In this document: piece after piece, positions 17,249 through 26,737 of the stretch | Layout of the letters: every line of letters begins with the position of its first letter | Numbering within the stretch: the stretch's first letter is position 1 | Assembly (NCBI GenBank): GCA_963851215.1 | Contig: CAWKOG010000008.1 | Location: forward strand, 62,001 to 126,000 | Length of the DNA: 64,000 nt | Reading direction: 5' to 3' | Origin: DATKFM01 sp963851215 | GTDB taxonomy: Bacteria > Pseudomonadota > Alphaproteobacteria > Dongiales > Dongiaceae | Translations under genes and position numbers: made by a program | Notes under the pieces: generated by a model | Databases searched by the model: none | What the model saw: only the letters and a program-made list of their open reading frames with translations | What the model was told of the DNA's origin: nothing

Positions 17249-18688
17249 TCAGTTCATTGAGGGTGGAGGCGTCAAACCAGATATGGGCACTTGCCTTCGT
17301 TTGTCGAGCCCGCCCACACCGTTCTCACCGTCGTTTGCGAAATGAGCTGCATAGTCGCGGAAACGTCGGGCGACCGTTTGCGGAACTAACCCGAATTCCT
17401 CTGGCCGGTACCGGTTCCGGCCGTAACCGCCATTGCGCCGGCCGGCGATAAAACGTTCGAGCCGGCCGGTGGCCTCTATGCCGATAGGGACGCCGAAATG
17501 CCTGTAGAGCGCCTTAGCCGTGGCTAACGGCTGCTGAATGAGCTGCCGGTGCTGGATGTTCAGGATCGGACGGTCGGTGCCCTGTGACTCCGCATCGGCT
17601 TCCACCATCAGATCCACGCCTCGGGCCCAGTGATCGCTGAGCTGCCGGCCGATCTGGAGCCGGTCGATGCTGCGCGTAAAGGGCCGGCGCAGGACTTCGG
17701 TCAGCTTGGCCAGGGATCGCAACACCTCAAGCGGATCGCGATGCATGAAGACGAAACTTGCATCCGGATAAACCGCGCGAATCGAGTCCAAGGAGAAGAC
17801 ATGCTCGGGGCATTTGACGATCCAGCGTCCCGGCCCCCTGCGGTGCTGCAGGTGCTGCAGGAACCGCTTGTGGAATCGGTAGGCAGACAGGTCACCGGCG
17901 CGTTCCAGCCAGGCTCGATAGTGCGGCAGGCGATGCGTCGTCTCGAACCGCCGGCTCCTGAATACGTGTGCCGAGATCTCGGAGCATTCCTGGGTCGAAC
18001 GCGCGGTCAAAGGGTGGAGCGCGCCAAGCTCGGGGGCCAGCCGGTTGTAATTGGCAAGCTGGCGATCCACCATCTTCTGCCGGAGACTGGGATCTCCGTC
18101 GGCTTCGCCAGGCAAGCGGCAGGGATGGATTGTCTCCCAGCACAAGGGGGCAAATATGCTTGAGTCGTGGGCCAGCAGGTTATGCAGGAAGCTGCTTCCG
18201 CTGCGCGGCATGCCGGTGATGAATATCGGCTTGACGATCGGCTGCTGCAGTATCTCGGGACAACGCCGTTCCTCTTCGTGCAACCGAAGCAGGTTGGTGA
18301 GGAACCGCAGCACGTCCCAGCGGGCGGCTATCCGCCCGAACAGGCTCAAATCGGCGGCACTCTCATAGTCTCGCAGCAGAACTTCCAGCGGCTCCTCGAA
18401 GGAACTGTCGCCAAAGTCGGTCAAGCCCGTGCGCTTTGCTGCAAGCTGCGTCAGCTCCTCGCCCCGCAGCGGGTGCTCGAAAACTCCGAACGCGCCGGCA
18501 AGCTGGTCCGCTGCAGAAAGCAGTCGCGTTGGAAAGAGAGCCAACTTCACCTCCGTCAGAGCCTGGACATTCGGTAGGCGTAACGCCCATCCAGCGCGGT
18601 CCGGCGGCCGACCCGGATGCCGCCGATGCCCGAGATCTCGGACGTGATGATTTGTCGCGCTTGGCAGTTCTGCCTTGAGGCATGTCAA
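17249..18688 (-). CDS. Sulfotransferase family protein
   Basis: PAPS-dependent sulfotransferase-like protein. The 5'-phosphosulfate loop FITGMPRSGSSFLHNLLA and the 3'-phosphate site FVFMHRDPLEVLRSLAKL are clear, and FLQHLQHRRGPGRWIVKCPEHVF lies between them. Such stand-alone bacterial enzymes modify small molecules or surface glycans. The start is uncertain: the listed frame begins with TTG (MTCLKAEL) and no ATG occurs before the core, so initiation may instead be at a downstream GTG or TTG near VQALTEVKL. No gene for PAPS synthesis is nearby. Confidence 0.8.
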   Translation of the reverse strand: MTCLKAELPSATNHHVRDLGHRRHPGRPPDRAGWALRLPNVQALTEVKLALFPTRLLSAADQLAGAFGVFEHPLRGEELTQLAAKRTGLTDFGDSSFEEPLEVLLRDYESAADLSLFGRIAARWDVLRFLTNLLRLHEEERRCPEILQQPIVKPIFITGMPRSGSSFLHNLLAHDSSIFAPLCWETIHPCRLPGEADGDPSLRQKMVDRQLANYNRLAPELGALHPLTARSTQECSEISAHVFRSRRFETTHRLPHYRAWLERAGDLSAYRFHKRFLQHLQHRRGPGRWIVKCPEHVFSLDSIRAVYPDASFVFMHRDPLEVLRSLAKLTEVLRRPFTRSIDRLQIGRQLSDHWARGVDLMVEADAESQGTDRPILNIQHRQLIQQPLATAKALYRHFGVPIGIEATGRLERFIAGRRNGGYGRNRYRPEEFGLVPQTVARRFRDYAAHFANDGENGVGGLDKRRQVPISGLTPPPSMN

Positions 18689-18850
18689 GGCTAGAGGCTA
18701 GTTTGCAGCCAATCGAAGCACACTACAAAGGATTCCTCTGGCTATTGCCCAGAGGCGCAAGCCGCGCGCTGCTTGGGCGTCCGTGCGGTGGCTCTCCGAT
18801 CAAGGGGGGCCACTGGTATTTCTCTATCCAGGCTTTGAGGAGTGAACTGC

Positions 18851-19660
18851 ATGCGAATCCGGCTTGGCTGCGAACTGGGCTATGAGTTTCCCGCGCCGAC
18901 GCCGATGATTGTCATGTTGAATGTGCATTATTCCCGCGCGGCGAACCTCGAGCAACCCGATCATCTGATCACCACGCCTTCTGTTCCGATCGAGAGCTAC
19001 CGGGACAGTTTCGGCAATTGGTGCTGCCGCCTGGTGGCGCCGGCGGGGCGCTTTAAGCTGGGAACGGACGCGGTCATCCGCGATGACGGCAGTGCGGATC
19101 CTGTCGCTGTGGATGCGATCCAGCATCAGGTGCAGGACTTGCCGGCGGAAACGCTGCTGTTCCTGCTGGGCAGCCGCTACTGCGAGACCGATCGCCTGTC
19201 CGACGACGCCTGGCGCCTGTTCGGGAAAGCGCCGCTGGGGTGGCCGCGGGTGCAGGCGATCTGCGACTTTGTCCATGGTCACTTGACCTTTGGCTATCAG
19301 CATTCCCGCGCCACGCGGACCGCCGCCGAAGGCTATGCCGAGCGCTTGGGCGTCTGCCGCGACTTCGCCCATCTCGCCATCGCCTTCTGCCGCTGCCTCA
19401 ATATTCCCGCGCGCTATTGCACGGGATATGTCAGCGACATCGGCCTGCCGCCGCCCTATGAAACCATGGATTTCGCCGCCTGGATGGAGGTCTATCTCGG
19501 CGGCCGCTGGCATGTGTTCGATCCCCGGAACAACAAGCCGCGCATCGGCCGCATCCTGATCGCCAGGGGTCGCGACGCCGCCGACGTGCCGCTGACCCAC
19601 ACTTTCGGGCCGAATGTGCTGACGGGCTTCAAGGTGTGGACCGACGAGATCGCGGCATGA
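18851..19660 (+). CDS. Transglutaminase-like cysteine peptidase family protein
   Basis: Protein of 269 residues with an N-terminal beta-domain (MRIRLGCELGYEFPAPTPMI) and a transglutaminase-like core. The Cys-His-Asp triad is visible as GVCRDFAHLAIAFCR, AAWMEVYLGGRWHVFDP (His and Asp). Bacterial members act as proteases or amide hydrolases, and many sit near ATP-grasp and alpha-E domain genes, absent here. ATG 18851 is preferred to the GTG nine bases upstream. No signal peptide is evident. Confidence 0.85.
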   Translation: MRIRLGCELGYEFPAPTPMIVMLNVHYSRAANLEQPDHLITTPSVPIESYRDSFGNWCCRLVAPAGRFKLGTDAVIRDDGSADPVAVDAIQHQVQDLPAETLLFLLGSRYCETDRLSDDAWRLFGKAPLGWPRVQAICDFVHGHLTFGYQHSRATRTAAEGYAERLGVCRDFAHLAIAFCRCLNIPARYCTGYVSDIGLPPPYETMDFAAWMEVYLGGRWHVFDPRNNKPRIGRILIARGRDAADVPLTHTFGPNVLTGFKVWTDEIAA

Positions 19661-20154
19661 CCCGCCGGTGATTTGCGCCGATAGCCGGGCGCAAATATTC
19701 CCGGAGCTTGCCGCAACTACATCAAAGTAATAGCCAAAAACAGACAGCGGCAATATTTCCACCGGCGGCAGAGAATATTTCGGTATGCTAGATTTTTGAT
19801 TTTCCTTGTATTTTTCGGCCATTTCCGTCATGGTGCTGAGAGATCGGTAGAGCCGACGGCGCCCAAGAGAAGAATGAGCGCGATGTTCCGCCGCTGGTGG
19901 CGCGGCGGTCGAAAGCTGGCCGACAGGACTAGGCTTCCCAAGATCGCATAAGCTGGCATAGGCGACTGGCGCCGTTCGTCACGAACCATTGGCGCCGCCT
20001 GATCCGCGGGTTGCGGATCGGCACGACCGCGAATGTTTGTGAGACCGCGGACTCGCCGCCCCGTTTCGACTCTCTACATTGCAACAGTCATTTAAGTCGC
20101 GGCGCCCTTCGGCGCCGTTCAACGCGTAAACAACAACCTCAAGGGAGACATACA
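19661..20154. other. 494-bp intergenic region with two small hairpins
   Basis: No gene recognised. ATTTGCGCC (19671-19679) and GGCGCAAAT (19688-19696) form a hairpin just after the transglutaminase-like gene and may terminate it. A second hairpin, CGGCGCC-CTTC-GGCGCCG (20100-20116 region), lies in the leader of the small membrane protein gene. Confidence 0.6.
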
Positions 20155-20478
20155 ATGGCGCTATCCATGACATCCAAGTGGGAATCGATAAAGCCGAAGA
20201 TCGTCTATCTCGTCATCGGATTGGTGGCGGGTCCCGTTCTTTCGGGCATGTTCGGGCTGCAGGTTCTCAGCAGCACGGCGCGGAACCAGGTTCAGGCCGG
20301 CCTCGTCGATCTCCAGGCCACTTATTGCGCCACCAATGCCCGGACAGGGACGGCGGATACAACCAAGCTCGACTACACCGCGCGCAACGACCTGGCGAAG
20401 AAGTTCGCCATCATGCCTGGCGCGACGACTGCCGATTTCAGCGTCGTCAGCGCCTGCGCGCAGAAGCTTTCGATCTGA
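20155..20478 (+). CDS. Small single-pass membrane protein of unknown function
   Basis: A protein of 107 residues not recognised by family. A charged N-terminus (MTSKWESIKPK) leads into one hydrophobic segment (IVYLVIGLVAGPVLSGMFGL, about residues 16-35). A polar, probably periplasmic, region with two Cys (ATYCATNAR and VVSACAQ) follows and could form a disulfide. A good Shine-Dalgarno (AAGGGA) precedes ATG 20155. The next gene begins 53 bases later in the same direction. Confidence 0.7.
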   Translation: MALSMTSKWESIKPKIVYLVIGLVAGPVLSGMFGLQVLSSTARNQVQAGLVDLQATYCATNARTGTADTTKLDYTARNDLAKKFAIMPGATTADFSVVSACAQKLSI

Positions 20479-20531
20479 TACGGACGACGGCCGGCAGGGA
20501 CCGGCGGCAACCTTAGTCGGGAGCTATACTC

Positions 20532-20927
20532 ATGGACGACAGTCCGATCATGCTCGACAAGCATCGCGGTTTGCTGGCGCAACGGGCAACCGAGATCCGC
20601 CGCCGTCTGACCGATGTCGCAGCCGGCCATGCGGAGTATCGCAAGCGCCGCGGCGATCTTGAGAAATTCCTGGCGGAGACGCCGGCGGAAACCTGGCCCG
20701 AAGCGGCGGAGAAAGCCCGCTATCTCCTCAGCATCCTGGCGCAGACACCTTCAGGCCGCGATCCGCGGCGGCAGAAGATCATCGAGTTGGTGCTGGAAGA
20801 TTTCAAACGCCTGGGTGGCGAACCGGACGAGCCCGTCGGCGGCGAGGCGCATGCGAGCCGACCGGCCGAAGTGCGCCACTTCCGCGGGCCGGCGCGCAGC
20901 GTCTGTCTACACTACTCCGTCGCCTGA
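20532..20927 (+). CDS. Hypothetical helical protein
   Basis: About 131 residues, strongly charged and predicted helical (RRRLTDVAAGHAEYRKRRGDLEKFLAETPAETWPEAAEKA). There is no signal peptide, membrane segment or recognisable motif. It follows the small membrane protein gene and could be its soluble partner, which is inference from position only. Its last 16 bases overlap the 3' end of the convergent peptidoglycan-binding gene. Confidence 0.6.
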   Translation: MDDSPIMLDKHRGLLAQRATEIRRRLTDVAAGHAEYRKRRGDLEKFLAETPAETWPEAAEKARYLLSILAQTPSGRDPRRQKIIELVLEDFKRLGGEPDEPVGGEAHASRPAEVRHFRGPARSVCLHYSVA

Positions 20928-22526
20928 CGGAGTTCGTTGATCATCTGCTCGACGGTGAGACCCGGCGAGACGTAGTTGCTGGACACCGTGCTGGAGCTGC
21001 GCAGGTGGTCGCGGAGCGCCATGCTCGGGCGGCCGGTGACGGCGAGGCCGGCATCGGCCTGGTAGGATTTGATTGCCGCCGTCGTCCTCGTATCGACAAC
21101 ACCATCGACGCTGCCGACCGCATAGCCGCGGCGGTTCAGGCGGCGCTCGATCTCCCGGATGTCCCGTTCAGTCACATTGCGGGCATTGGAGTATTCCAGG
21201 TTCTCCAGCAGCGCCACGGTGGCCTTGCCGGTAATGGCGAGTCCAGCGTCTTCCTCATAGCTGCGGATCGCGGCTGTGGTCTGCTGATCCACCGTGCCGT
21301 CGATCGGACCGGTCTTGTAGCCGCGGCGGGTCAGCTCCGTCTCGATGTCCCAGATCAACTTCGAGGCAGTGCCGGTATCGTTGCGGATATTATTCCGCTC
21401 GAGATGATCCTGCAGCGCAAAGGTGAGCTGTCCGTCGCGCGGCAAGCCGGCATTGGTCTTGTAGACCTGGATGGCGCTGCGCGTCTGGTCGTCGAGGTTG
21501 CCGTCGACGCTGCCGACCGCATAGCCGAGGCGATCGAGCTGGTTCTCCACCTCCCACACCAGCAACGAATTGTTGAAACTGCGGTTGCGGACCGTGGAGG
21601 AGTTCAGGCTGTCCAGCAGGGCGCGCATTCGCCTGGCCGGTAACTGGCAAGCCGGCATCGGTCTGATAGGCACGGATCGCATTGCGCAGCTGATCGTCGC
21701 CCACGCCGTCGAACTCGCCGACATAGTAGCCGTGACGCTGCAGTTCGCCCTCGATCTGCAGCAGCCGCGCTGTGCCGACGTCGCCGCTGCCGGTGTCCGT
21801 ATCGTCGTCATCGACATCGTCGCCGGCATCGGATTCGAGGCTGGCGAGAAGCGTGCGCGTCGCTTCGCCGGTGACCGGCAGGCTGGCGTCCGCCTGATAG
21901 GTGCGGATGGCGCCACGAACCTTGGGGCCGATCACGCCGTCGGCGGGGCCGGTCTCATAGCCGCGCTCGGCGAGCGCCTGCTGCAGGCGCACCACTTCGG
22001 CGCGTGTCAGCGTGCGGCTCGTCGCCGTGCTGCCGACGCGCAACTGGTCCAGCAGGGCTGCGTTGGCGACACCGTTGACCGGCATGCCGGCATCGCCCTG
22101 GAAGGCGCGGATGGCCGCCGTCGTCGAGGAGTCGAGCGTGCCGTTGACAGAGGCGACGTTGTATCCGCGATCGCGCAGGCGCGTCTGGATCTCGACGACC
22201 GACGCAGAGTCTACGCTCGGCGCCGGCGCCGGATTTACCCGCGCGGTCAACGTGTGCTGGATGTGCTCGTAGAGCGTCCGGCTCGGCTCGCCGCTGACCG
22301 GCAAGTTGTTGTCGATCTGATAGGCGCGGATGGCGCCGCGAGTCTTGCCGCCCATCAGCCCATCCACCGGGCCAGCGGAGTAGCCGAGATCGTTCAGCGC
22401 CCGCTGCACGGCGGCGACAGAATAAGGCATTGTCATGACCGTCGAGGTCTGCGCCATCGACGGCATGGGCATGGCAAGCGCCAGCATCAGCGCACTCGCG
22501 CCGGCCAGGAGGTATCTCTTTGACAT
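20912..22526 (-). CDS. Secreted protein with seven PG_binding_1 repeats, frameshifted once
   Basis: Signal peptide (MSKRYLLAGASALMLALAMP...SMAQ) followed by seven successive peptidoglycan-binding-1-like repeats of about 65-80 residues. Each has a helix (such as VVEIQTRLRDRGY), a VDG/VNG turn and AIRAYQxDAGLPVTG. A DD-rich linker separates repeats 3 and 4. No catalytic domain is present, so it should bind the cell wall or act as a structural scaffold. One extra base near 21628, inside repeat 4, shifts the frame. Repeats before and after are intact, so this is likely a consensus error. ATG 22526 was chosen because it begins the signal peptide. Confidence 0.83.
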
Positions 22527-22770
22527 ATCGCAACTCCTTCTTTTCCGAGCCGCATTCGGCGACTCGCCCACACAAAACACCCCCGACGCCGTAAACCCTA
22601 CATGCCGGGTTTGGTTCCGAGCTTTGGAATTGCCATGGCAGACCAACGGCCCGATTTCTGGATCAAATTCGATTCGCGCCATGCTGTGACTTACATCACG
22701 TACTTCGCGTCGAGACGGACGCAATATCGCGACCGCGTTCTGTCCACCCGGATATCGAGGAGGGCATGTC

Positions 22771-23498
22771 ATGGCATTCGATGCTTGGGTTCCCCTATTC
22801 GCAAAACTGGTCTGGCCGGTGGTGATTGTTGGCGTCGGCACCGTCTATCACGCAGAGGCCGGACGACTTATCGGCAATTTCAATAACGCCATCGAGGCCG
22901 GCCGCAGCGTCAAGGTCGTGGACCTGTTCGAGATCGGCGCCGGCACGCCGATCGGCGACGTGGTTGAGGCAACCGCCAAGGATGTCGGCAAGGAGATCGA
23001 CCTCTCGGTCAACGCCATCGGCGGCTATGACGCCTTTGTCGACAAAGGTTCCGGTCAGCTTCTCTACGAATTGCAGGATCGCTTGCGGCAGTCGCCAGGA
23101 CAGACGATCGAGGTACTCGGGCTGCGCGACGGGTTCAGGTACTCGACCAAGTTGCTGCACAGCTACGTCGAATCCTGGGCATCCGTTATGTGGTGTTCCA
23201 GGAAGGCGACCGCTTCGTCGGCTGGATCGACGCCGGCCTGTTCAATTCGCAACTGCCGCCGCCGGAGCGGGACGAGCAATGGGATTACAGCCAACTTTTG
23301 GGCGCTCTGGTCGGCCGGCACGAGCAATTTGTCCCGGCCGAGACTTCAGCATTGGACGTGCTGCGGATCATGGAGCAGGAGAAGCTCGAAAGCATTGCCG
23401 TGGTCGAGAACGGCGCCTTCAAATCGATGGTCAGCCGCGAGGCGATCCTGGCAAAGCTGCTGACGGCAACGATATTGAAGGGCGGCCAGGAAACCTAG
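22771..23498 (+). CDS. Membrane-anchored CBS-domain protein, frameshifted once
   Basis: About 242 residues after repair. An N-terminal hydrophobic segment (FAKLVWPVVIVGVGTVYH) is followed by a soluble linker and a CBS pair: LLHSYVESLGIRYVVFQEGDRFVGWID and ALDVLRIMEQEKLESIAVVENG...SREAILAKLL. CBS pairs sense adenine nucleotides and regulate attached modules, but no second effector domain is visible here. One missing C near 23176 breaks the frame between VES and LGIRY. The partner is unknown. Confidence 0.75.
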
Positions 23499-23511
23499 CC
23501 GCGAGAGCGGT

Positions 23512-23769
23512 TCAGCCGCCGCTCAGCGCCTGCACGATCTGCACGGATTCCGCGGGCCGCAGCGGATGCGCCAGGTCGAAGGTCTGCTCGCCATTGACGA
23601 AGAAGCGGATATGCGGGCGCATCTTGTCCTGCTCGTCGATCATGCGGAAGCGCAGGCCGGGATAGCGGCGGTCGAGATCGGCCAGCAGCTCGGCGAGCGT
23701 GGCGCCGGCCGCGTCGACGTCGCGCGCCTTCGTGTAGGAGCGCAGGGCGCTGGGGATCAGCACATTCAT
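23512..23769 (-). CDS. MoaD/ThiS family ubiquitin-like protein
   Basis: Beta-grasp protein of 85 residues ending in Gly-Gly (QALSGG), the terminus that is adenylated and thiocarboxylated in MoaD and ThiS sulfur carriers. Typical elements are ATLAELLADLDRRYPGLRFRMIDE and FFVNGEQTF. Its ATG overlaps the repaired stop of the upstream beta-propeller gene as ATGA, so the two are translationally coupled. No MoaE, ThiG or activating-enzyme gene is near. It may therefore serve a pathway other than molybdopterin or thiamine synthesis. Confidence 0.85.
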   Translation of the reverse strand: MNVLIPSALRSYTKARDVDAAGATLAELLADLDRRYPGLRFRMIDEQDKMRPHIRFFVNGEQTFDLAHPLRPAESVQIVQALSGG

Positions 23770-24979
23770 CGCAGCTCGGCCGCCTCCACCGCATAGATCT
23801 CCGGCAGATGCTGCGCCAGCGGCTGTCCAGCGGTCGCCTTCGTTGCGGCTCATCCAGAGTTCGCCGCTGGTGGTGCCGAAATAGAGTCCGACGGGATCGC
23901 GCGCGTCCGCGGTCATCGCCTGGCGCTTCACGGTCCACCAGGCCTGGCCCTTCGGCAGGCCGGCATCCAGGCGCTTCCAGCTCTTGCCGCCATTGCGCGT
24001 GACGAAGGCGCCGGGCTTGCCGTCGGGGCAGGTGCGCGGCCAGACCGCGGTGCCGTCCATCGGGAACACCCAGACGGTGTCGGCATCGCGGGGATGCACC
24101 ACCATGGGAAAGCCGATGTCGCCGACCTTCTTCGGCATGGCATTGCCGATGCGCTCCCACTTTGTCGAAGGGCGGTCGAGGCGGTAGATGCCGCAATGGT
24201 TCTGCTGATAGAGCCGGTCCGGATTGCTGGGGCAGAGGCGCATGCAATGGGGATCGTGGAAGGAAGGGGTGCTCGGCGTCGAAGCCTTCGACGACCTCCA
24301 TGCCCTGGATCATGACCTTCCAGGTCTTGCCGCCGTCGGTGGATTCATGCACGCCGCCGCCGGACATGCGCGAAATAGAGATGCTGGGGATCGCGGGGAT
24401 CGACGATGATCGAATGCATCTTCGGCCCGTCGGGCGTGCCGTCCTGCACCGTGCCCATCCAGTCCCGGTACTTCGGATCGTCATTGATGCTGGAGAACGG
24501 CTCCCAGGTGACGCCGCCATCCTGCCGAGCGGAACAAGCCTTGCGGCGAGGTGCCGGCGTACCAGACATCGGGCTCGCTCTCATGGGCCGGCGTGAGCCA
24601 GAAGGTGTGATCGACGCTGCGGCCCGGCGGTGCCGTTCGCCGCCTTGGCGAAGGCGGGCGGGCGTTTGGCTTCCTTCCAACTGCGGCCGAAATCGGTGGA
24701 GCGGAACACCGTCGGGCCGAGATGGCCGGTCTTCGCCGCGGCCAGCAGCGTGCGGCCGTCGCGGGGATCGAGCATCATGTGATTGACGATATGGCCGAGG
24801 AAATGCGGGCCGTCGGCGCGCCAGGTCTTGCGCGCGGCGTCGCCATGATAGAGCCAGGCGCCCTTGCGCGTTGCGACCATCACAAGAACCCGGCGCGCGG
24901 CGGCGGTGCGGGCGCGCGGTTTTGCCGCTTTCTTTCGCGCCTTGGTTTTGCCGGGGGATTTACGGGCGTTGCGTGCCAT
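23766..24979 (-). pseudogene. BNR/sialidase-like beta-propeller protein, multiply frameshifted
   Basis: A repeat protein of the WD40/YVTN/BNR-like exo-sialidase superfamily. Repeats with Asp-box-like cores are visible across frames: FRSTDFGRSWKEA, ARQDGGVTWEPFSSI, VHESTDGGKTWKVM, FVTRNGGKSWKRLD and LWMSRNEGDRWTA. A Lys/Arg/Ala-rich N-terminus (MARNARKSPGKTKARKKA) precedes them. At least five frame changes (near 24628, 24525, 24370, 24262 and 23830) are required. The final frame ends LPEIYAVEAAELR with a stop overlapping the MoaD-like ATG. The protein is otherwise uninterrupted, suggesting sequencing error. Function is unknown; family members are often annotated as glycosyl hydrolases without proof. 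Confidence 0.75.
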
Positions 24980-25147
24980 TCTTCGCTCCTTCGCCGTGAT
25001 TGTCTTGCTACCGCGCCATGGGCCGGGGCGCCTGTTACTCAACCCGAAACACTCTCGGGCCGTTCCAATTCCCGTTGGTATGCTGCGTCATCCCGTAATT
25101 AACCTATCAGTTAAATACAAATTTCCTGGCGATATGTCAAGTCGGCC

Positions 25148-25801
25148 TCAGGGGCCGGCGATGAACGGCAAATTGGCGACACCATTGGTCAGAATCTGCA
25201 CGCCCAAGCAGAGCAGAATGAAGGCCGAAAGACGCATGAAGGCGTCGGTGCCATTTTCACCCAGGCGGCGCAGCAGGCCGGCGGCGAAGCGGTAGCTGAG
25301 ATAGATCGTGCCGGCCACCGCGAGCGCAGCGAGTACACCGCCGGCGGCGGTCCAGAGTATCTGATCGCTCACGGCTGCTTGAGTGCCCAGGGTGATGGCC
25401 ACCGAGATCGTTCCGGGACCGACCGTGAGCGGCATGGTCAGCGGAAAGAAGGCGCGGCGCATCATCGTTTCGTCATCAGGCGCGGCGGCCTGCTGCTCGC
25501 GGGCGCGGGTGTCGTCGCCCTGCATGAGCAGGCGCCAGCCCGCGGCCATCACCACCAGCCCGCCGCCGATCTGGATCGCCGTGATGGTCAGGCCGAAGAA
25601 GGCGAGGATGTGGGAGCCGATGAACAGCGACACCGCCATCAGCACGAAGCCGCCGACGGACACGCGCCAGGCAAGCCGTGCCCGGGTCTTCGCCGATGAC
25701 TCGGAGGTCAGGCGCAGGAAAATGGGCGCCATGCCCAGCGGATTGACGATGGGAAACAGGCCGATGAAGACGGTGAGGAAGCTGGCGGCGAGGGCGGTCA
25801 T
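25148..25801 (-). CDS. MarC family integral membrane protein
   Basis: A protein of 217 residues with six hydrophobic helices. The family start FLTVFIGLFPIVNPLGMAPIFL and the central PLTMPLTVGPGTISVAITLG match MarC/YchE proteins. Their transport role remains poorly defined despite the historical link to multiple antibiotic resistance. The loop between helices 3 and 4 is acidic and glutamine-rich. It is a single gene with no obvious operon partner. Confidence 0.87.
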   Translation of the reverse strand: MTALAASFLTVFIGLFPIVNPLGMAPIFLRLTSESSAKTRARLAWRVSVGGFVLMAVSLFIGSHILAFFGLTITAIQIGGGLVVMAAGWRLLMQGDDTRAREQQAAAPDDETMMRRAFFPLTMPLTVGPGTISVAITLGTQAAVSDQILWTAAGGVLAALAVAGTIYLSYRFAAGLLRRLGENGTDAFMRLSAFILLCLGVQILTNGVANLPFIAGP

Positions 25802-25901
25802 GGCGTTTCCCGGCGCGGGGCGGTCATTGCGGGGAATCTAGAGCAGGACGGCATGCCGTGCATCCGCCAAGAGGGGCTTGCCGGGTTCGTGGCCTCATGA
25901 T

Positions 25902-25921
25902 ACTTAAGTATATGCTTAACT
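25902..25921. promoter_or_regulatory. ArsR-type operator overlapping the regulator start
   Basis: ACTTAAGTATATGCTTAACT is an imperfect dyad in which 16 of 20 positions are symmetric, centred on ATAT. It contains the ATG at 25912 and directly follows the in-frame ATG at 25897. Such a site would let the ArsR protein repress its own operon. Confidence 0.6.
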
Positions 25922-26265
25922 ATCAGGCATCGCTAGATCTAATGTTTCAGGCGCTGGCCGATCCCGGCCGGCGCGAGATGGTCCAGCGGCTGACCCGCGG
26001 CCCGGCCTCGGTCAGCGAACTGGCCGAACCGCTGGACATGTCGCTGCCGGCCGTCGTGCAGCATCTGCAGGTGCTGGAGGCGAGCGGCCTGGTGAAGTCG
26101 CAGAAGGTGGGGCGGGTGCGCACCTGCCGCATCGAGCCGGCGGCGCTGCGCAGCGCCGAGAAATGGATCGGCGAACAGCGCATGATCTGGGAGCGCCGGC
26201 TCGACCGTCTCGGCGAGTTCCTGGCCGCCACTGGCGATGAACCCATCAAAGGGAGGAAATCTTGA
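25912..26265 (+). CDS. ArsR/SmtB family winged-helix transcriptional regulator
   Basis: DNA-binding repressor of about 117 residues. The core FQALADPGRREMVQRLTRGPASVSELAEPLDMSLPAVVQHLQVLEASGLV (quoted here only in outline) is the standard winged helix of ArsR proteins paired with SRPBCC genes. The metal-binding Cys of true arsenic sensors are absent. In-frame ATGs occur at 25897, 25912 and 25942. I chose 25912 because relatives begin a few residues before the ALADP motif. The stop overlaps the next start as TTGA, so the two genes form a unit. Confidence 0.85.
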   Translation: MLNYQASLDLMFQALADPGRREMVQRLTRGPASVSELAEPLDMSLPAVVQHLQVLEASGLVKSQKVGRVRTCRIEPAALRSAEKWIGEQRMIWERRLDRLGEFLAATGDEPIKGRKS

Positions 26266-26723
26266 GCAAGCGTTCCGTGGTTCACAGCACTTTCGTTCTC
26301 GAGCGGACCTATGACGTGCCACCGGCACGGGTATTCAACGCGTTTGCGGACATCGATGCCAAGCGCCGCTGGTTCGCCGGCGGCGAGGGTTGGGAAACCG
26401 ACGAGTACAAGCTCGATTTCAAAGTGGGCGGGAAGGAGATCTGGCGCGGCAGTCCGAAGGGCGGCCCGAAGATCCGCAACGACACGATCTACCGGGATAT
26501 CGTCCCGGATGAGCGGATCATCTTCGCCTATGACATGTTCATCAACGAGAACCGGATCTCCTGCTCGCTGACGACGGTGGAACTGAAGCCGAAAGGCAAG
26601 AGCACGACATTGACTCTCACCGAACATGGCGCTTTTCTCGACGGCTTCGACAATCCGAAGCTGCGCGAGAGCGGATGGGGCGGCTTGCTGGTGTCGCTGG
26701 GCAAGGAATTGACGCGGAAATAG
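26262..26723 (+). CDS. SRPBCC / AHSA1 family protein
   Basis: A START-like hydrophobic-pocket protein of 153 residues. VLERTYDVPPARVFNAFADIDAKRRWF and the late LTEHGAFLDGF are typical of the Aha1-C-terminal-like subfamily encoded beside ArsR regulators. Start is TTG at 26262 with Shine-Dalgarno GGGAGG, overlapping the ArsR stop. The ligand is unknown; the pair may respond to a hydrophobic small molecule. Confidence 0.85.
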   Translation: MSKRSVVHSTFVLERTYDVPPARVFNAFADIDAKRRWFAGGEGWETDEYKLDFKVGGKEIWRGSPKGGPKIRNDTIYRDIVPDERIIFAYDMFINENRISCSLTTVELKPKGKSTTLTLTEHGAFLDGFDNPKLRESGWGGLLVSLGKELTRK

Positions 26724-26737
26724 CCGGAGGCCGGATC

